NCBI RefSeq assembly: GCF_000699445.3
Contig: NC_067200.1
Coordinates: 18,961,003 to 19,025,002 of the forward strand
Source: Schistosoma haematobium
Lineage: Eukaryota > Platyhelminthes > Trematoda > Strigeidida > Schistosomatidae
Direction: 5' to 3'
DNA length: 64,000 bases
Both the position numbers and the translations under genes were made by a program. Below, piece after piece: positions 54,991 through 64,000 of the stretch (position 1 is the stretch's first letter; each line of letters opens with the position of its first letter). Below the pieces are notes generated by a model. That model was given only the letters and a program-made list of their open reading frames with translations. It ran no database searches and had not been told where the DNA came from.

Positions 54991-55975
54991 CTTCTGGTAC
55001 TAATTTCATTGAATTAGAATAAACAAACTCACAACGGAATCATACATATGAAGTATTGAAATTACATTGATCAAATAACAATTGAATACAATGAAATAAG
55101 TAGTATGTTTATCACATACATAAAATATCACCATTTAATATACATTAGGAACTGGTTATTACTATTATTATTACTATTATTAATGTGTATTGATACTGAA
55201 CATGATTATTTAGATGAATCTCATTATTGTTATGGGAAAAAAATAATGATCATCTCTGTAATAAAATCAATTGATTAGAGATCAATCAATATTGATTATC
55301 AATAAATCATGGAATGTTTCAAAGAATGTTTTGTTCTTAGTATTTTCATTTCATCACTACATAATCATCATTAGTGAATGATCATTTCATTATCTTTGAT
55401 GAATTCAATTAGTGATAAACATTGTTATATTAGAAAGGAATCTAGTTGAATTAGTTAGATCCAGTTCGATTTGATATGTATAAATAAATATTAATTAAGA
55501 AAGTAGATATGAAAGCTTTTCAAAATAAAATGTTGTTTATCATAGCAGACTACTGAATAAGAATATAAGTAGTCTAAAAAAATAAAGCAAATATTTAGCA
55601 TTAGGTTATACATATTTATGTTATATTTGTTCTGTATTAAATTTTTTGAATTTTGGTTTTTGTAAATTGAAATGTGAATTGAGTTTAGCTGTAATAAATT
55701 TAAAGAATAAGCCGTATGAATTCAGAGAACGTAGTTTATAACGTGTGTGTAAATATTACAAATAATCAAATTTCAAAGGGTGTGTAGTAAACTCACTATA
55801 ATATTATCAAATGCTTTTTATTCTCTTAGAGAATGTATAATGTCACTTGTTTTGTAACGTTGTCATTACCATTGATCACATTCCTACTTACCGATGTAAA
55901 AGTTTTATTTTGTTTTAGTTCTATAGTAATAATATACTTGTTCGTTTACTTAAACTTCAATAATACTTACAACTT
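54991..55975. other. Spacer, nothing recognised
   Basis: Strongly AT-rich; no coding signal. Confidence 0.45.
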
Positions 55976-56560
55976 TAACCCCCCATGGAGGAGCATAGAC
56001 CATCCACCAGCACTCTCAATCCCAACCTGTGCCGGGCGATCTTTTCCAGCTATTTCCAGTTGTTATTGATCTTTTTCGAATCTGCTTCGAATTCCCAACG
56101 TAATGTGTTCTTCGGCATTCCTCTTTTCCACTTCCCTTCATGATTCCAAGTTAGTGCTTGTCTCGTGATACAGTTTGATGATTTCCTCAATGTATATCCT
56201 ATTCACTTCCAACGTCTTTTCCTAATTTCCTCTTCAGCTGGAAGCTGATTTGTCTTTTTCCACAGTAGGGTGTTGTTGATGGTATCCGGCTAACGGATAT
56301 TGAGTATCTTGTGTAGACATCTATTTATGAATATTCGTATCTTTTTGATGATGGTTGTAGTAGTTCTCTTAGTTTCAGCTCTGTATAGTAGGTGTGTCTT
56401 GACGTTTGTATTGAAGATTGTGACTTTGATATTGGTTGACAATTAGTTTGAGTTCCATATATTATTCAGTTGTAAGGATGATGCCGTTAATTTGCTAATC
56501 TTTGCTTTCACATCTTCATCAGATCCTCTTTGTTCATTGATGATGCTGCCAAGGCACGTG
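55976..56560 (-). mobile_element. RTE-type LINE fragment
   Basis: Minus strand match to the C-terminal coding part of the RTE (56560 to 55976), near-complete at its 3' side (ccatggaggagcatagacc) but with several indels and stops. The GTAA tail is missing. Confidence 0.75.
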
Positions 56561-57109
56561 ATCCAGTGTAATCAGGGAAAGATAAATATAATACCACTAA
56601 TAGTTGATTGGTAACTTTCCTCGTTCAACCCAGCATAAACTAATTATTATTCAGTCATCTTCAATAATGTAGTTTGTATGAAATGTATTATGTCAAATGC
56701 ATTTTTCAAAGATAGTTATGTCTATCCACTGGATCTTCTACAATGATCATCCCTAAGCCTAATTAATCAGAAAAATTAGAAAGATAACAGTTTATGTAAC
56801 AATACCATTTCCAGTGTATTTCATCCTACTTCAGGCTAGTCAGATGGATATATCTGCTAAGGTTGATGGAACAGTGCATGATGCTATTGTTGTGTGCTAG
56901 GTTTAAAGAGAATTACATGCTATATGCATGGAAATCCGCCCCATTATTGTCCCTTCCTAACATTAGTCTAACATTACTAAATATACTATCTTTGAATATA
57001 GGTGAGAAATTACCTTAATGATGACGTCTCAGACTATAAATTTGTGTAACGCGTAATCAATTGTTCTGGGGATATCAGTTCTTTTAGCATTACAGTTGTA
57101 ATTTGCCAA
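56561..57109. other. Spacer, nothing recognised
   Basis: No gene or repeat recognised. Confidence 0.4.
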
Positions 57110-57475
57110 CAGGTGCTGAGAATCAAGAAACCTAGGTTCGAATTTCCTTGTACACCTGTATCCTTGGTGGGTACGGAGTTGGGAAACTCTGATTACAAAC
57201 CAGTGGCTCACATAGGCCCCAGGATCCTAAGGAAACAAATGGCGTATGAACCGATTGTTGGTCACCAGCTACCATGGAACTGCATCTCCTGTCGTCGCTC
57301 CACTGCCTTGTCGGTCAAACCTTTAGGTCGAGGGCTACGGGTTTGGCCCCCTAAGAAAACCATCTGTTTAAGCACCCGGGTAGTATCCCAACTGTCACGT
57401 AAATTGAGTGATTTATGTGGCGCATATCTATTTGATGCCTCATTGTACCAATGTTTATGTGTTTAAATAAATAGA
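57110..57475 (+). repeat. Short interspersed repeat, family B, 5'-truncated
   Basis: Body and tail; ends cattgtaccaatgtttatgtg and aataaatag. The open frame across it is not conserved in other copies. Confidence 0.7.
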
Positions 57476-57732
57476 AAATAAATATCTTACATCTCAATAA
57501 AGTGCACACGGTGTCAAGTCGCTGAACATAGTAGTCACGCTGAAGGTTGGTCGATAAAATTCACTCAGCGCTAAACGACTTAAACGAACATAGTCAGTGA
57601 TCAATCAATTAAACGAGAGAAAAGGGTGAGACTATAATTTATGGACAACCCTAAGTGACCTTGGGAACTTTCAGCTAATTAGAAATGTAGTCAGTATAAA
57701 GTAAGAATATATTATACAAACAAAAAAATTTA

Positions 57733-58140
57733 GAGTGGACATCCTTCTTTAACATGGTCATAAAACTTTTCAAGGTTAGAAAGAGGCTCTGAAGTTCTGA
57801 AATCGTAATGCATACGGTACAGGAACTCATCTATATGACTCCATCGCCGACCTCTGAAGTTATGATAAGGTCGTGAAAATTCTCTTAGCCTCTACCATAT
57901 TGCTTCTATATAATTGATGTGTATTCCCATGCTGGGATCTACAAAATGTCGCCCGTGAACGACGATACTGTGCTCGTAACTAAGTCTAGATAGGCATCAA
58001 TATGCTCTCCAGTCATCGGTTTATATTGTGGTACTCGGTTACACATACTTTCGTATAATTGGTATTATCGTTGTGGGCTGTCGATTTCTCACGCGCTAGA
58101 AGTGTTCCCTTTGAGATTATATATCATATATACCAAAGAC
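57733..58140 (-). pseudogene. Merlin (IS1595/ISXO2-like) transposase, C-terminal relic
   Basis: Minus strand, in shifting frames: IIPIIRKYV near 58060, DDWRAY, VVHGRHFVDPSMGIHINYIEAIW (the region of the last catalytic Glu), RRWSHIDEFLYRMHYDF and KFYDHVKEGCPL with a natural stop at 57733. These are the second half of a DDE transposase of the Merlin superfamily, known in schistosomes. Stops (for example in LREFSRPYHNF's vicinity) and frame changes disable it. The N-terminal half is absent here, but appears at 63479. Confidence 0.7.
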
Positions 58141-58364
58141 CTGTTAAGTACACCTAATTAAGTGCTACTCGTGCCGTCGTCTTTAACACTTTCTTTAGTG
58201 AATTCGTGTTTTTTAATGATTATTTAGTCAATTTCTACGATTCTGCCGATTCCTACAAGTTAATGAATCAAGCTGGTCATTTTTATTGCACATATAAATC
58301 GACAGTACACATACTTATAGGAGATTTGTGGGAACTGTAGAAGTTTCACAGTTTAAATCACAAA

Positions 58365-58560
58365 GTGATTGTAGCTGGACCATTATTGGAAAAACGGAAG
58401 GGCTGGAAGGTCGTTTCATCATAGTATGGGACTCATTAGCAGTGCGTTCAAGAACCCAGAGCTGGGAATCTAACCCAAGACCTTTGATCTCGCTGGAGAA
58501 TGCCTAACGTTTGGACCACTGGATGACACAGTGGTGTCCAGCTACAATCAATCCACGATA
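58365..58560 (-). repeat. tRNA-headed hammerhead repeat, old copy
   Basis: Recognisable tail, decayed core and head (tggatgacacagtggtgtcc). Between 58141 and 58364 nothing clear. Confidence 0.6.
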
Positions 58561-59089
58561 TTGTATAACCCTAAATAATCCACAAACCAATAAACTCCTT
58601 AATCGGTTCATATGAGACAGGTTTACTGATTATTCAATCCATTCCGCACGGAAATTTAGTATCCCATCAATCCAGCATTTGAGTAAATAACTTAGTAACT
58701 AATAATTGTGAACAAATAACTGGACATAATGAAGATATATGTAATTTGACAAATATCAAGATAATTCACATTCCTAGATTTAAGCAAAGTAAAAGACTTA
58801 GCATTGATATTTCAGTGTTATGGAAGTGATTGAGTTTGAAATTTTACCGGCTAACATGGATAGCTGATTTTCAGAGCTCTGAGAGAATCTGACTCAGTAA
58901 TCTAAAGATTGAATGTTACCCATAAGGCTTAAAACTCAACGGTTCTGTCTCTCCTGAGGTTGTGGATGAGCAGTGTTGAAGGATACATGCCAGGACCAAA
59001 GAGTTAGTCAGTCGTACCTAGTTTTCATTGGTTGACCGTGATATGAAACTTCAACTGTTACTAATCATACCTCATAATTTATCCCTAAC
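58561..59089. other. Spacer, nothing recognised
   Basis: No gene seen. Confidence 0.4.
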
Positions 59090-59310
59090 TTAATAATTGA
59101 ATTCGTGAGCCAATTGGAGCTAGACCACCATAGGAAACCTGGGATCACTGGGCAGCCGTTTCATTCTAGTATGGGACTACTCAGCAGTGCGCATCCACCA
59201 TCCCGCCCTCGGGACTCAAACCCAGGACCTGTTAGTCTCGCGCGTGAACCCCTAACCTTTAGACCACTGAGCCGGCCGGCATCCTATGGTGTTGATATCT
59301 AACTTCAACC
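59090..59310 (-). repeat. tRNA-headed hammerhead repeat
   Basis: Head with A-box-like GGCTCAGTGG and B-box-like GGTTTGAGTCCC; ribozyme core altered (CTGAGTA). Confidence 0.75.
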
Positions 59311-59569
59311 ATGCGAACGTTTGAGTTTGTTCGACACCATAATTTTATAACTACAATGTAGAATCTGAAATTTTGCTCTTAGATAAACATTCTACTCTCA
59401 ATACAAACACACAGAAATTGAATAGATTGAATGATTAAATAGAATCTTCATCAAATGTCAAAACAACTACTTTCTTATCATCTGTAATGAAGCATCATCA
59501 ACTGAATCATAATTGAATTTAGCGTTTTATTATGAACTGAGTCCAGCTGAATAAGATGAACGAACAACT

Positions 59570-59890
59570 GAAGCTCTAGTAAGAAGCCATGACCTATTAA
59601 ACCAGTTAACTAATGCATGAAATAAACAATTTCCTATATCATTAAATAATGATCACACTTGGTTACTAAATAACTGAAAATACGAAATGATGAAATGAAT
59701 GGAGTTAATTCGTGTCGGATAGAGAAGAGGTATCTACCTCAGTACAATGAAAGATGGTCGCACAATTTTATGAATTGATTAAACTTTGACACTGTTGGAT
59801 GTCAGCAAGCTCAATAGTCGACAGGTTAAGCGTTCGCACATGAGACTGAAGTCCCTAGGTTCGAACTCCACGTGGCGGACGTAAAGGTTA
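59570..59890 (+). repeat. tRNA-headed hammerhead repeat, 3'-truncated
   Basis: Upstream block from about 59570 (with an unrelated stretch near 59600-59690), head at 59795-59885 with B-box-like GGTTCGAACTCC. Ribozyme and tail missing. Confidence 0.65.
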
Positions 59891-60239
59891 GATCTAAGTT
59901 GTTAATGTGCATTGTTAAGGTGAATTATTAGTTTTGCAGAAAAACAAACAAACAAAAAAACAAAACAAAAATTACGTAACTCATTTAACACCACAGATCT
60001 TATATTAAGTAAACTAACACCAATGAAATAACCTGATCAATATAGTAAAACTTAAAATAAACAAGTAGCAACTAATTATTAATATTTTTAGTTTAAGTTA
60101 AACTAATTGTTAGCTCAAATTATTCAAAACACAATGTACCCTGTTAGTAAGAATGATGATGTCACAATAAAAAGACTTCAATATAAAAAGTATTAGAGGT
60201 GTGTTGATAGACAAGGCTGGAAATTTCAATTTGGAAAGA

Positions 60240-60400
60240 GGATAAACATTTGAAGGCACTGGACGGTCAATACATCATAGAATGAGACTCCTCGCTAGTG
60301 TGCATCCATGATCCTGTACTTGACAGTCAAGGTTAGAAACTTCGGTGACAATCACGAACACTTATCCTTTAGACGACTGAGCCGGTATCCAAAGGTGTTA
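60240..60400 (-). repeat. tRNA-headed repeat, decayed
   Basis: Minus-strand head at about 60350-60395; head-to-head with the next copy. 59891-60239 is spacer with A-rich tracts. Confidence 0.6.
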
Positions 60401-60404
60401 ATGT

Positions 60405-60610
60405 TTAAATACGGCTCAGTGGTCTAGAGGTTAAGTATTCGCAAGAGTGATCGGAGGTCCTGGATTCCAGTCCCGTATACAGGATCGTGGATGAGGACTG
60501 CTAAGGAGTCCAATACAAGGACGAAACGGCCGTCCAGTGCCTTCAGGTTTTCTACGGTGATCTATCTTACATCGACTCATGAATTTAAATATGAAAATTG
60601 ATAAAATCTC
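60405..60610 (+). repeat. tRNA-headed hammerhead repeat
   Basis: A-box-like GGCTCAGTGGTCTAG, altered B-box, stem II and GAAA kept (AGTCC...GGACGAAACGG), but the first core box reads CTAAGGA. Confidence 0.75.
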
Positions 60611-60796
60611 CACAAATCTTCATTCTTAATATAAAAATCATTTTGTGTGTTTATCAGACTTTTGTTGAAATCGAATCGATCATCTAATATCATTCGATAA
60701 AACCTGTTAGAGTTGTCATAATTTATAAGTTTTTGCAATAAACATTCATCTAGACAATGGAACAATAGTATACACTTACAAATTATGCTTATATCT

Positions 60797-60842
60797 TACT
60801 TACTAACTTACGCCTGTTACTCCTCGTGGAGGAGCATAGGGC
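60797..60842 (-). mobile_element. RTE LINE, extreme 3' end
   Basis: Only about 46 bp: ggagcatag to the GTAA-type tail. A very short 5'-truncated insertion. Confidence 0.75.
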
Positions 60843-60885
60843 ACCGACATATCTTACGTTAGAAGTATATTAATATTTTCTAGTA

Positions 60886-60889
<4 letters not shown>

Positions 60890-60943
<54 letters not shown>
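60890..60943. repeat. (TA)n microsatellite
   Basis: About 27 TA units. Confidence 0.95.
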
Positions 60944-60946
<3 letters not shown>

Positions 60947-61389
60947 TTGTTTGAATGTTCTCATGGACGTTTACAACTGTAATCGATCAGTCTCTTTTGG
61001 CACATGTGCATCCTATAAGGATTGCTTCAATATTGCAAATAAGTCAGAAAGATGTTTAAGTAGAGATGGATAATGACTAGTAATGAAATCTAGGATGGTT
61101 GTTTCGTCTTATTTGGAACTTGTTATTTGGATAAATTTTGAGTGAGAGGTAATTAATTCCAATTCCGGGGTGAATATCAATTCCGGGACACGAGTACATC
61201 CAGATGATGTATCTGATATAGAAGGAAACAAGTGTTCTGGATCCTATTGCTATCTATATCATTTAAACCAACTATCATATACATTACAATTTGGATTATT
61301 CAACTCATAATTGATACTTGATCAGATTTGATTCAAAATGATTAGTATCAAAAGTGATTTTGTGAATATCATAGTGATTATATTACTTG
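60944..61389. other. Spacer, nothing recognised
   Basis: No gene seen. Confidence 0.4.
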
Positions 61390-61510
61390 AAATAATGAGT
61401 CAGTTAAATGTAAACCACCATAGAAAACCTGAAAACATTGAACATGGATGCTCACTACTGAAGAGTCCCATAATAGGACGAAACAATTGTCATGATCTCA
61501 ATTATTAATA
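61390..61510. repeat. Two tail pieces of the tRNA/hammerhead repeat
   Basis: A minus-strand tail (61400-61440) runs into a plus-strand ribozyme piece (CTGAAGAGTCCC, GGACGAAAC) without a head. Confidence 0.6.
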
Positions 61511-61619
61511 AAAAATTCTTAAACAATGAATGTGGATAATTGTTAGATTGATAGTGTTGTCATTAATTTTCATGATTGAATTGTTCAATGATTTAAAATC
61601 GAGTTTTTGTTTATTCAGT

Positions 61620-61880
61620 AAGGGACTTTGTCTGACACGGTTCAGAACCAATTACAATGGTGTAAATTTATATACTCTTTGTCTTCCTTTAAATCATGAG
61701 ATTAAAAGTTATTTTATATCATACTTTCTACTCACTAATTCTTTCTTTAAACATTAGTACCATTGAAATGACTACTTCTATGAATTTGATATTCATCTTG
61801 TTGTACTAATAAGGTATGACAATATGGATCAATGTATCTAGTTGCCTGATCTTACATTGTAACTAAAAGACTGATTGATT
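61620..61880 (+). mobile_element. LINE 3' end, family 2
   Basis: Last few codons (NQLQWCKFIYSL-like in a shifted frame) and the 3' UTR up to gatcttacattgtaacta. Confidence 0.6.
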
Positions 61881-61949
61881 AAAACAATACATTGTAAACA
61901 ATTTGGTTAGAACAATTAGTTAAATTGATTAAATAAAATGACAAATAAT

Positions 61950-62420
61950 TATCCCAATTGATTAAGATCATGAGTCCGTTGAAGCTAGATCACCATGGAA
62001 AACCTGAAAGGACTGAACGGCCGTTTCGTCCTATTGTGGGACTCCTCAGCAGTGCAGATCCACGACTTTGCCTCCTGCAAAGATTAGAACCCAGGACTTA
62101 ACAGTCTCGCGCGCGAGCACTTAACCACTAAACCACTGAGCTGACTGGCATCCAACGGTATTAATATCCAACTTCAACTAATCCACGAAATTGAGCGACA
62201 CACCCACCATTGTCATTAATGAGTTACTATCTCACAACAGACCTGGTTGAACTCCATTGGTCACTACTTCTCACTAGAACTCCAGGATATACTTCTTGAA
62301 GCCAGTCATTAGTGAGCATATGCTGAAGAGTCCCACAACAGAACGAAACGGCCATCCAGTGCACTCAGGTTTTCCATGATGGTCTAGCTTCAACGGACTC
62401 ATGATCTTAACCATTGAAAT
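61950..62420 (-). repeat. tRNA-headed hammerhead repeat with inverted tail
   Basis: Minus-strand tail, ribozyme (62011-62055: GCACTG, CTGAGGA, GTCC/GGAC, GAAA, GTT), head and upstream block to about 62320, then a plus-strand ribozyme-plus-tail piece (62325-62420). The same architecture as 652-1236. Confidence 0.8.
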
Positions 62421-62742
62421 TACTAATAATATCCAAAAAAACCCATCTGAAAATAATTATTCATTTAGTTAGTTAATCAATAAAGTTAGTTGATAGTTGA
62501 ATTCAAGAATTCATTCAAACTGAACATAACCAATAGAAAACTTGGAAGTATTGAGTAGTTGTTATTAACTCAATGATAAGTAGAATAAAGAAAGAAAGTT
62601 ATTTAGATGAATGATTTACTTTAGAAAGAAAATAGTATTAATTAACTTCTAAGCCATGTCCATTTTTTAACACTTGGATGGAGATGACTTGGTTTCATTG
62701 GTATGTCATAATATCTTTCTGAAAATAATATTAAATAGAGTA

Positions 62743-62744
<2 letters not shown>

Positions 62745-62784
<40 letters not shown>
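62745..62784. repeat. (TA)n microsatellite
   Basis: About 20 TA units; 62421-62744 before it is spacer. Confidence 0.95.
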
Positions 62785-62788
<4 letters not shown>

Positions 62789-62841
62789 TATTATGTAATA
62801 TCTACCTATTATGTAGGATGTAAATAGTATTCTATTGTATG

Positions 62842-63235
62842 TGTTGGAGACGTTAGATCCTCAGAGCTCACTTGGGAAAGGATCTAATTTTGTAATTTTA
62901 TTTAGAAAATTTGAATTTCTTTGTTTTCGCGCCAAAGGCGCTTTTGTCACCTTCATGTCGTATTTCTCACTGGGAAATATCTTAAATGCTATTGGTCTGT
63001 TGTGTCTTTTAGTATGCTATTGGGTAACTTTTCCCAAGGGCGGTTTTTTACTATATATATATACGTTTTGAAATGTGTTTGTTGTTATCGCTCGTTTCTG
63101 GCTGTTTCCAGAATATACTTCCTTCTAGTTAGCGGGGCTGTGACTCATCAATAGCTAGCTTATTGGTCTTTGGTCATTGAGTCATGTTTCTCGTTCTCAG
63201 ATTAAGTGAACTCGTGATAGCTTCAACCCTAGCAG
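62842..63235 (+). mobile_element. LTR and leader of Mag-type gypsy element, isolated
   Basis: Starts TGTTGGAGACG, matches the LTR at 32200-32570 and the fragment at 32575-32645, and continues into the leader (gttagcggggctg to aaccctagca). No coding part follows, so it is a 5' end fragment. Short frames inside are not genes. Confidence 0.65.
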
Positions 63236-63319
63236 TATGAATCAATTTAATTCAAGCCTTTCTTATAACAATGCAGTTTAATATCAAATGGGAGTCTTGT
63301 GGAGATTTTAGTAATTTGA

Positions 63320-63475
63320 ATAGTTGAATTCATGGGTTAATTAAATCTAGATCACCATGAAAAACTTGAAAGTACTAGATAGCCGTTTTGTCCTAGTATA
63401 GGACTGCTGAGAGATATACATTTACAATTCCTTACATGCGATTTGTATCAAGGACCTTCGATGGCGAGACTGTAA
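63320..63475 (-). repeat. tRNA/hammerhead repeat, decayed
   Basis: Tail and part of the core (gccgttttgtcctagtatagg on the plus strand side); head barely visible. Confidence 0.6.
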
Positions 63476-63478
63476 TTT

Positions 63479-64000
63479 ATGGACGATCCAATCAGAAGTG
63501 TTCGAGTAATTTCAAGGTCACGGAGCCAAGTTCAACACCTGATGCTCACATACGATCGGTTTACAGCGGATTTTAGTGAAGAGGTGATTATTGAGAGGCT
63601 ACAAGAGATGAGATTACTAAGAAGTTCTTGTACATGTGACTGTGGTTATCAAGTGACTGCAGTAAAGTGTGCAGACTACTGTGATGAGATTGTATTCCAT
63701 TGTTCTTCATGTTGGAGGACATATGTGCAATTAAAATGACACGTCTACACCAATCATTCGGAGGAGTAGGAAGTATTGTGGAAATAGATTAAACAGTAGT
63801 GAGAAAGCGAAAATACAACAGGGGACGTAGTATCAAGGAAGATTTGCTAAGTAGCACTTCCGTAAATATACTTGACAGGTACTTGAAATTTATGATCGAT
63901 CAAAACAGAAGGGGCATTTTCAGAGGGTCAGAAACCGGCAAGCAAGCACAGTAATACCAATTATACAGGAATACGTGCAGCCGGGCATTACAGTATATAC
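63479..64000 (+). pseudogene. Merlin (IS1595/ISXO2-like) transposase, N-terminal relic
   Basis: From ATG at 63479: RFTADFSEEVIIERLQEM, then a zinc ribbon CTCDCGYQVTAVKCADYC and CSSC (residues about 50-80), stop at 63737. About 80 residues that normally follow are missing. GGVGSIVEID (with a stop replacing the next catalytic Glu) and VRKRKYNRGR follow at 63758-63825, and TVIPIIQEYVQPGITV at the window edge. Merlin transposases are DDE enzymes that cut and paste; this copy is inactivated by deletion and stops. It continues past the window. Confidence 0.75.

Noticed and set aside
50702..62784. TA microsatellites as origins or CRISPR-like arrays
   Set aside because: Plain dinucleotide runs without spacers; common in AT-rich animal genomes.
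62835..63154. Two hydrophobic plus-strand frames that look like membrane proteins
   Set aside because: They lie in the LTR/leader of the Mag-type element, and a similar frame appears in the copy at 32277-32462; hydrophobicity reflects T-rich LTR sequence.

Overview
This window looks like a piece of a schistosome (blood fluke) nuclear chromosome. The evidence is one conserved eukaryotic gene with tiny 5' introns (31-41 nt) and large 3' introns, in AT-rich sequence packed with the repeat types known from Schistosoma: RTE-type and CR1-like LINEs, CsRn1/Boudicca-type and Mag-type Ty3/gypsy elements, Penelope-like elements, Merlin DNA transposon relics, and a tRNA-headed repeat that carries a hammerhead ribozyme (Smalpha-like). 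Species cannot be fixed without a database search.

Layout. 1-3.6 kb: an RTE LINE with an inverted 5' part (twin-priming-like), split by a 585-bp ribozyme repeat, then a second 5'-truncated RTE copy with an 11-bp target duplication. 4-13.6 kb: scattered tRNA-headed repeats, a decayed FAR1/MULE-like transposase pseudogene that keeps introns (8.3-9.4 kb), and a tandem pair of Penelope-like fragments (9.6-11.9 kb), one of which was hit by two solo LTRs and a foldback element. 14.1-15.2 kb: a LINE 3' end. 17.4-21.3 kb (minus): the one clear host gene, a seven-exon protein disulfide isomerase ending in KDEL. A possible 58-residue membrane-protein gene sits about 90 bp upstream on the same strand. 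21.9-27.8 kb: a gypsy element with open gag and pol, inserted in a CR1-like LINE with a 4-bp duplication.

28.9-34.6 kb: a broken Mag-type gypsy element, LTR fragments and a second CR1-like fragment. 36.2-41.4 kb: a third CR1-like LINE interrupted by a full-length RTE (37857-41067) with a 14-bp duplication. 42.2-47.6 kb: a second, inverted copy of the gypsy element with a one-base frameshift in pol. 48-64 kb: gene-poor sequence with LINE 3' ends, two 513-bp solo LTRs, many tRNA/hammerhead repeats, TA microsatellites and two Merlin transposase relics.

The window is therefore mostly a record of mobile-element activity around a single housekeeping gene. PDI acts in the ER lumen on disulfide formation. 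Reverse transcriptases from several element types could have supplied the machinery that spread the short non-autonomous repeats; one short repeat family shares its 3' tail with the 14-15 kb LINE. All family names rest on recognisable motifs read by eye; none was checked by search.
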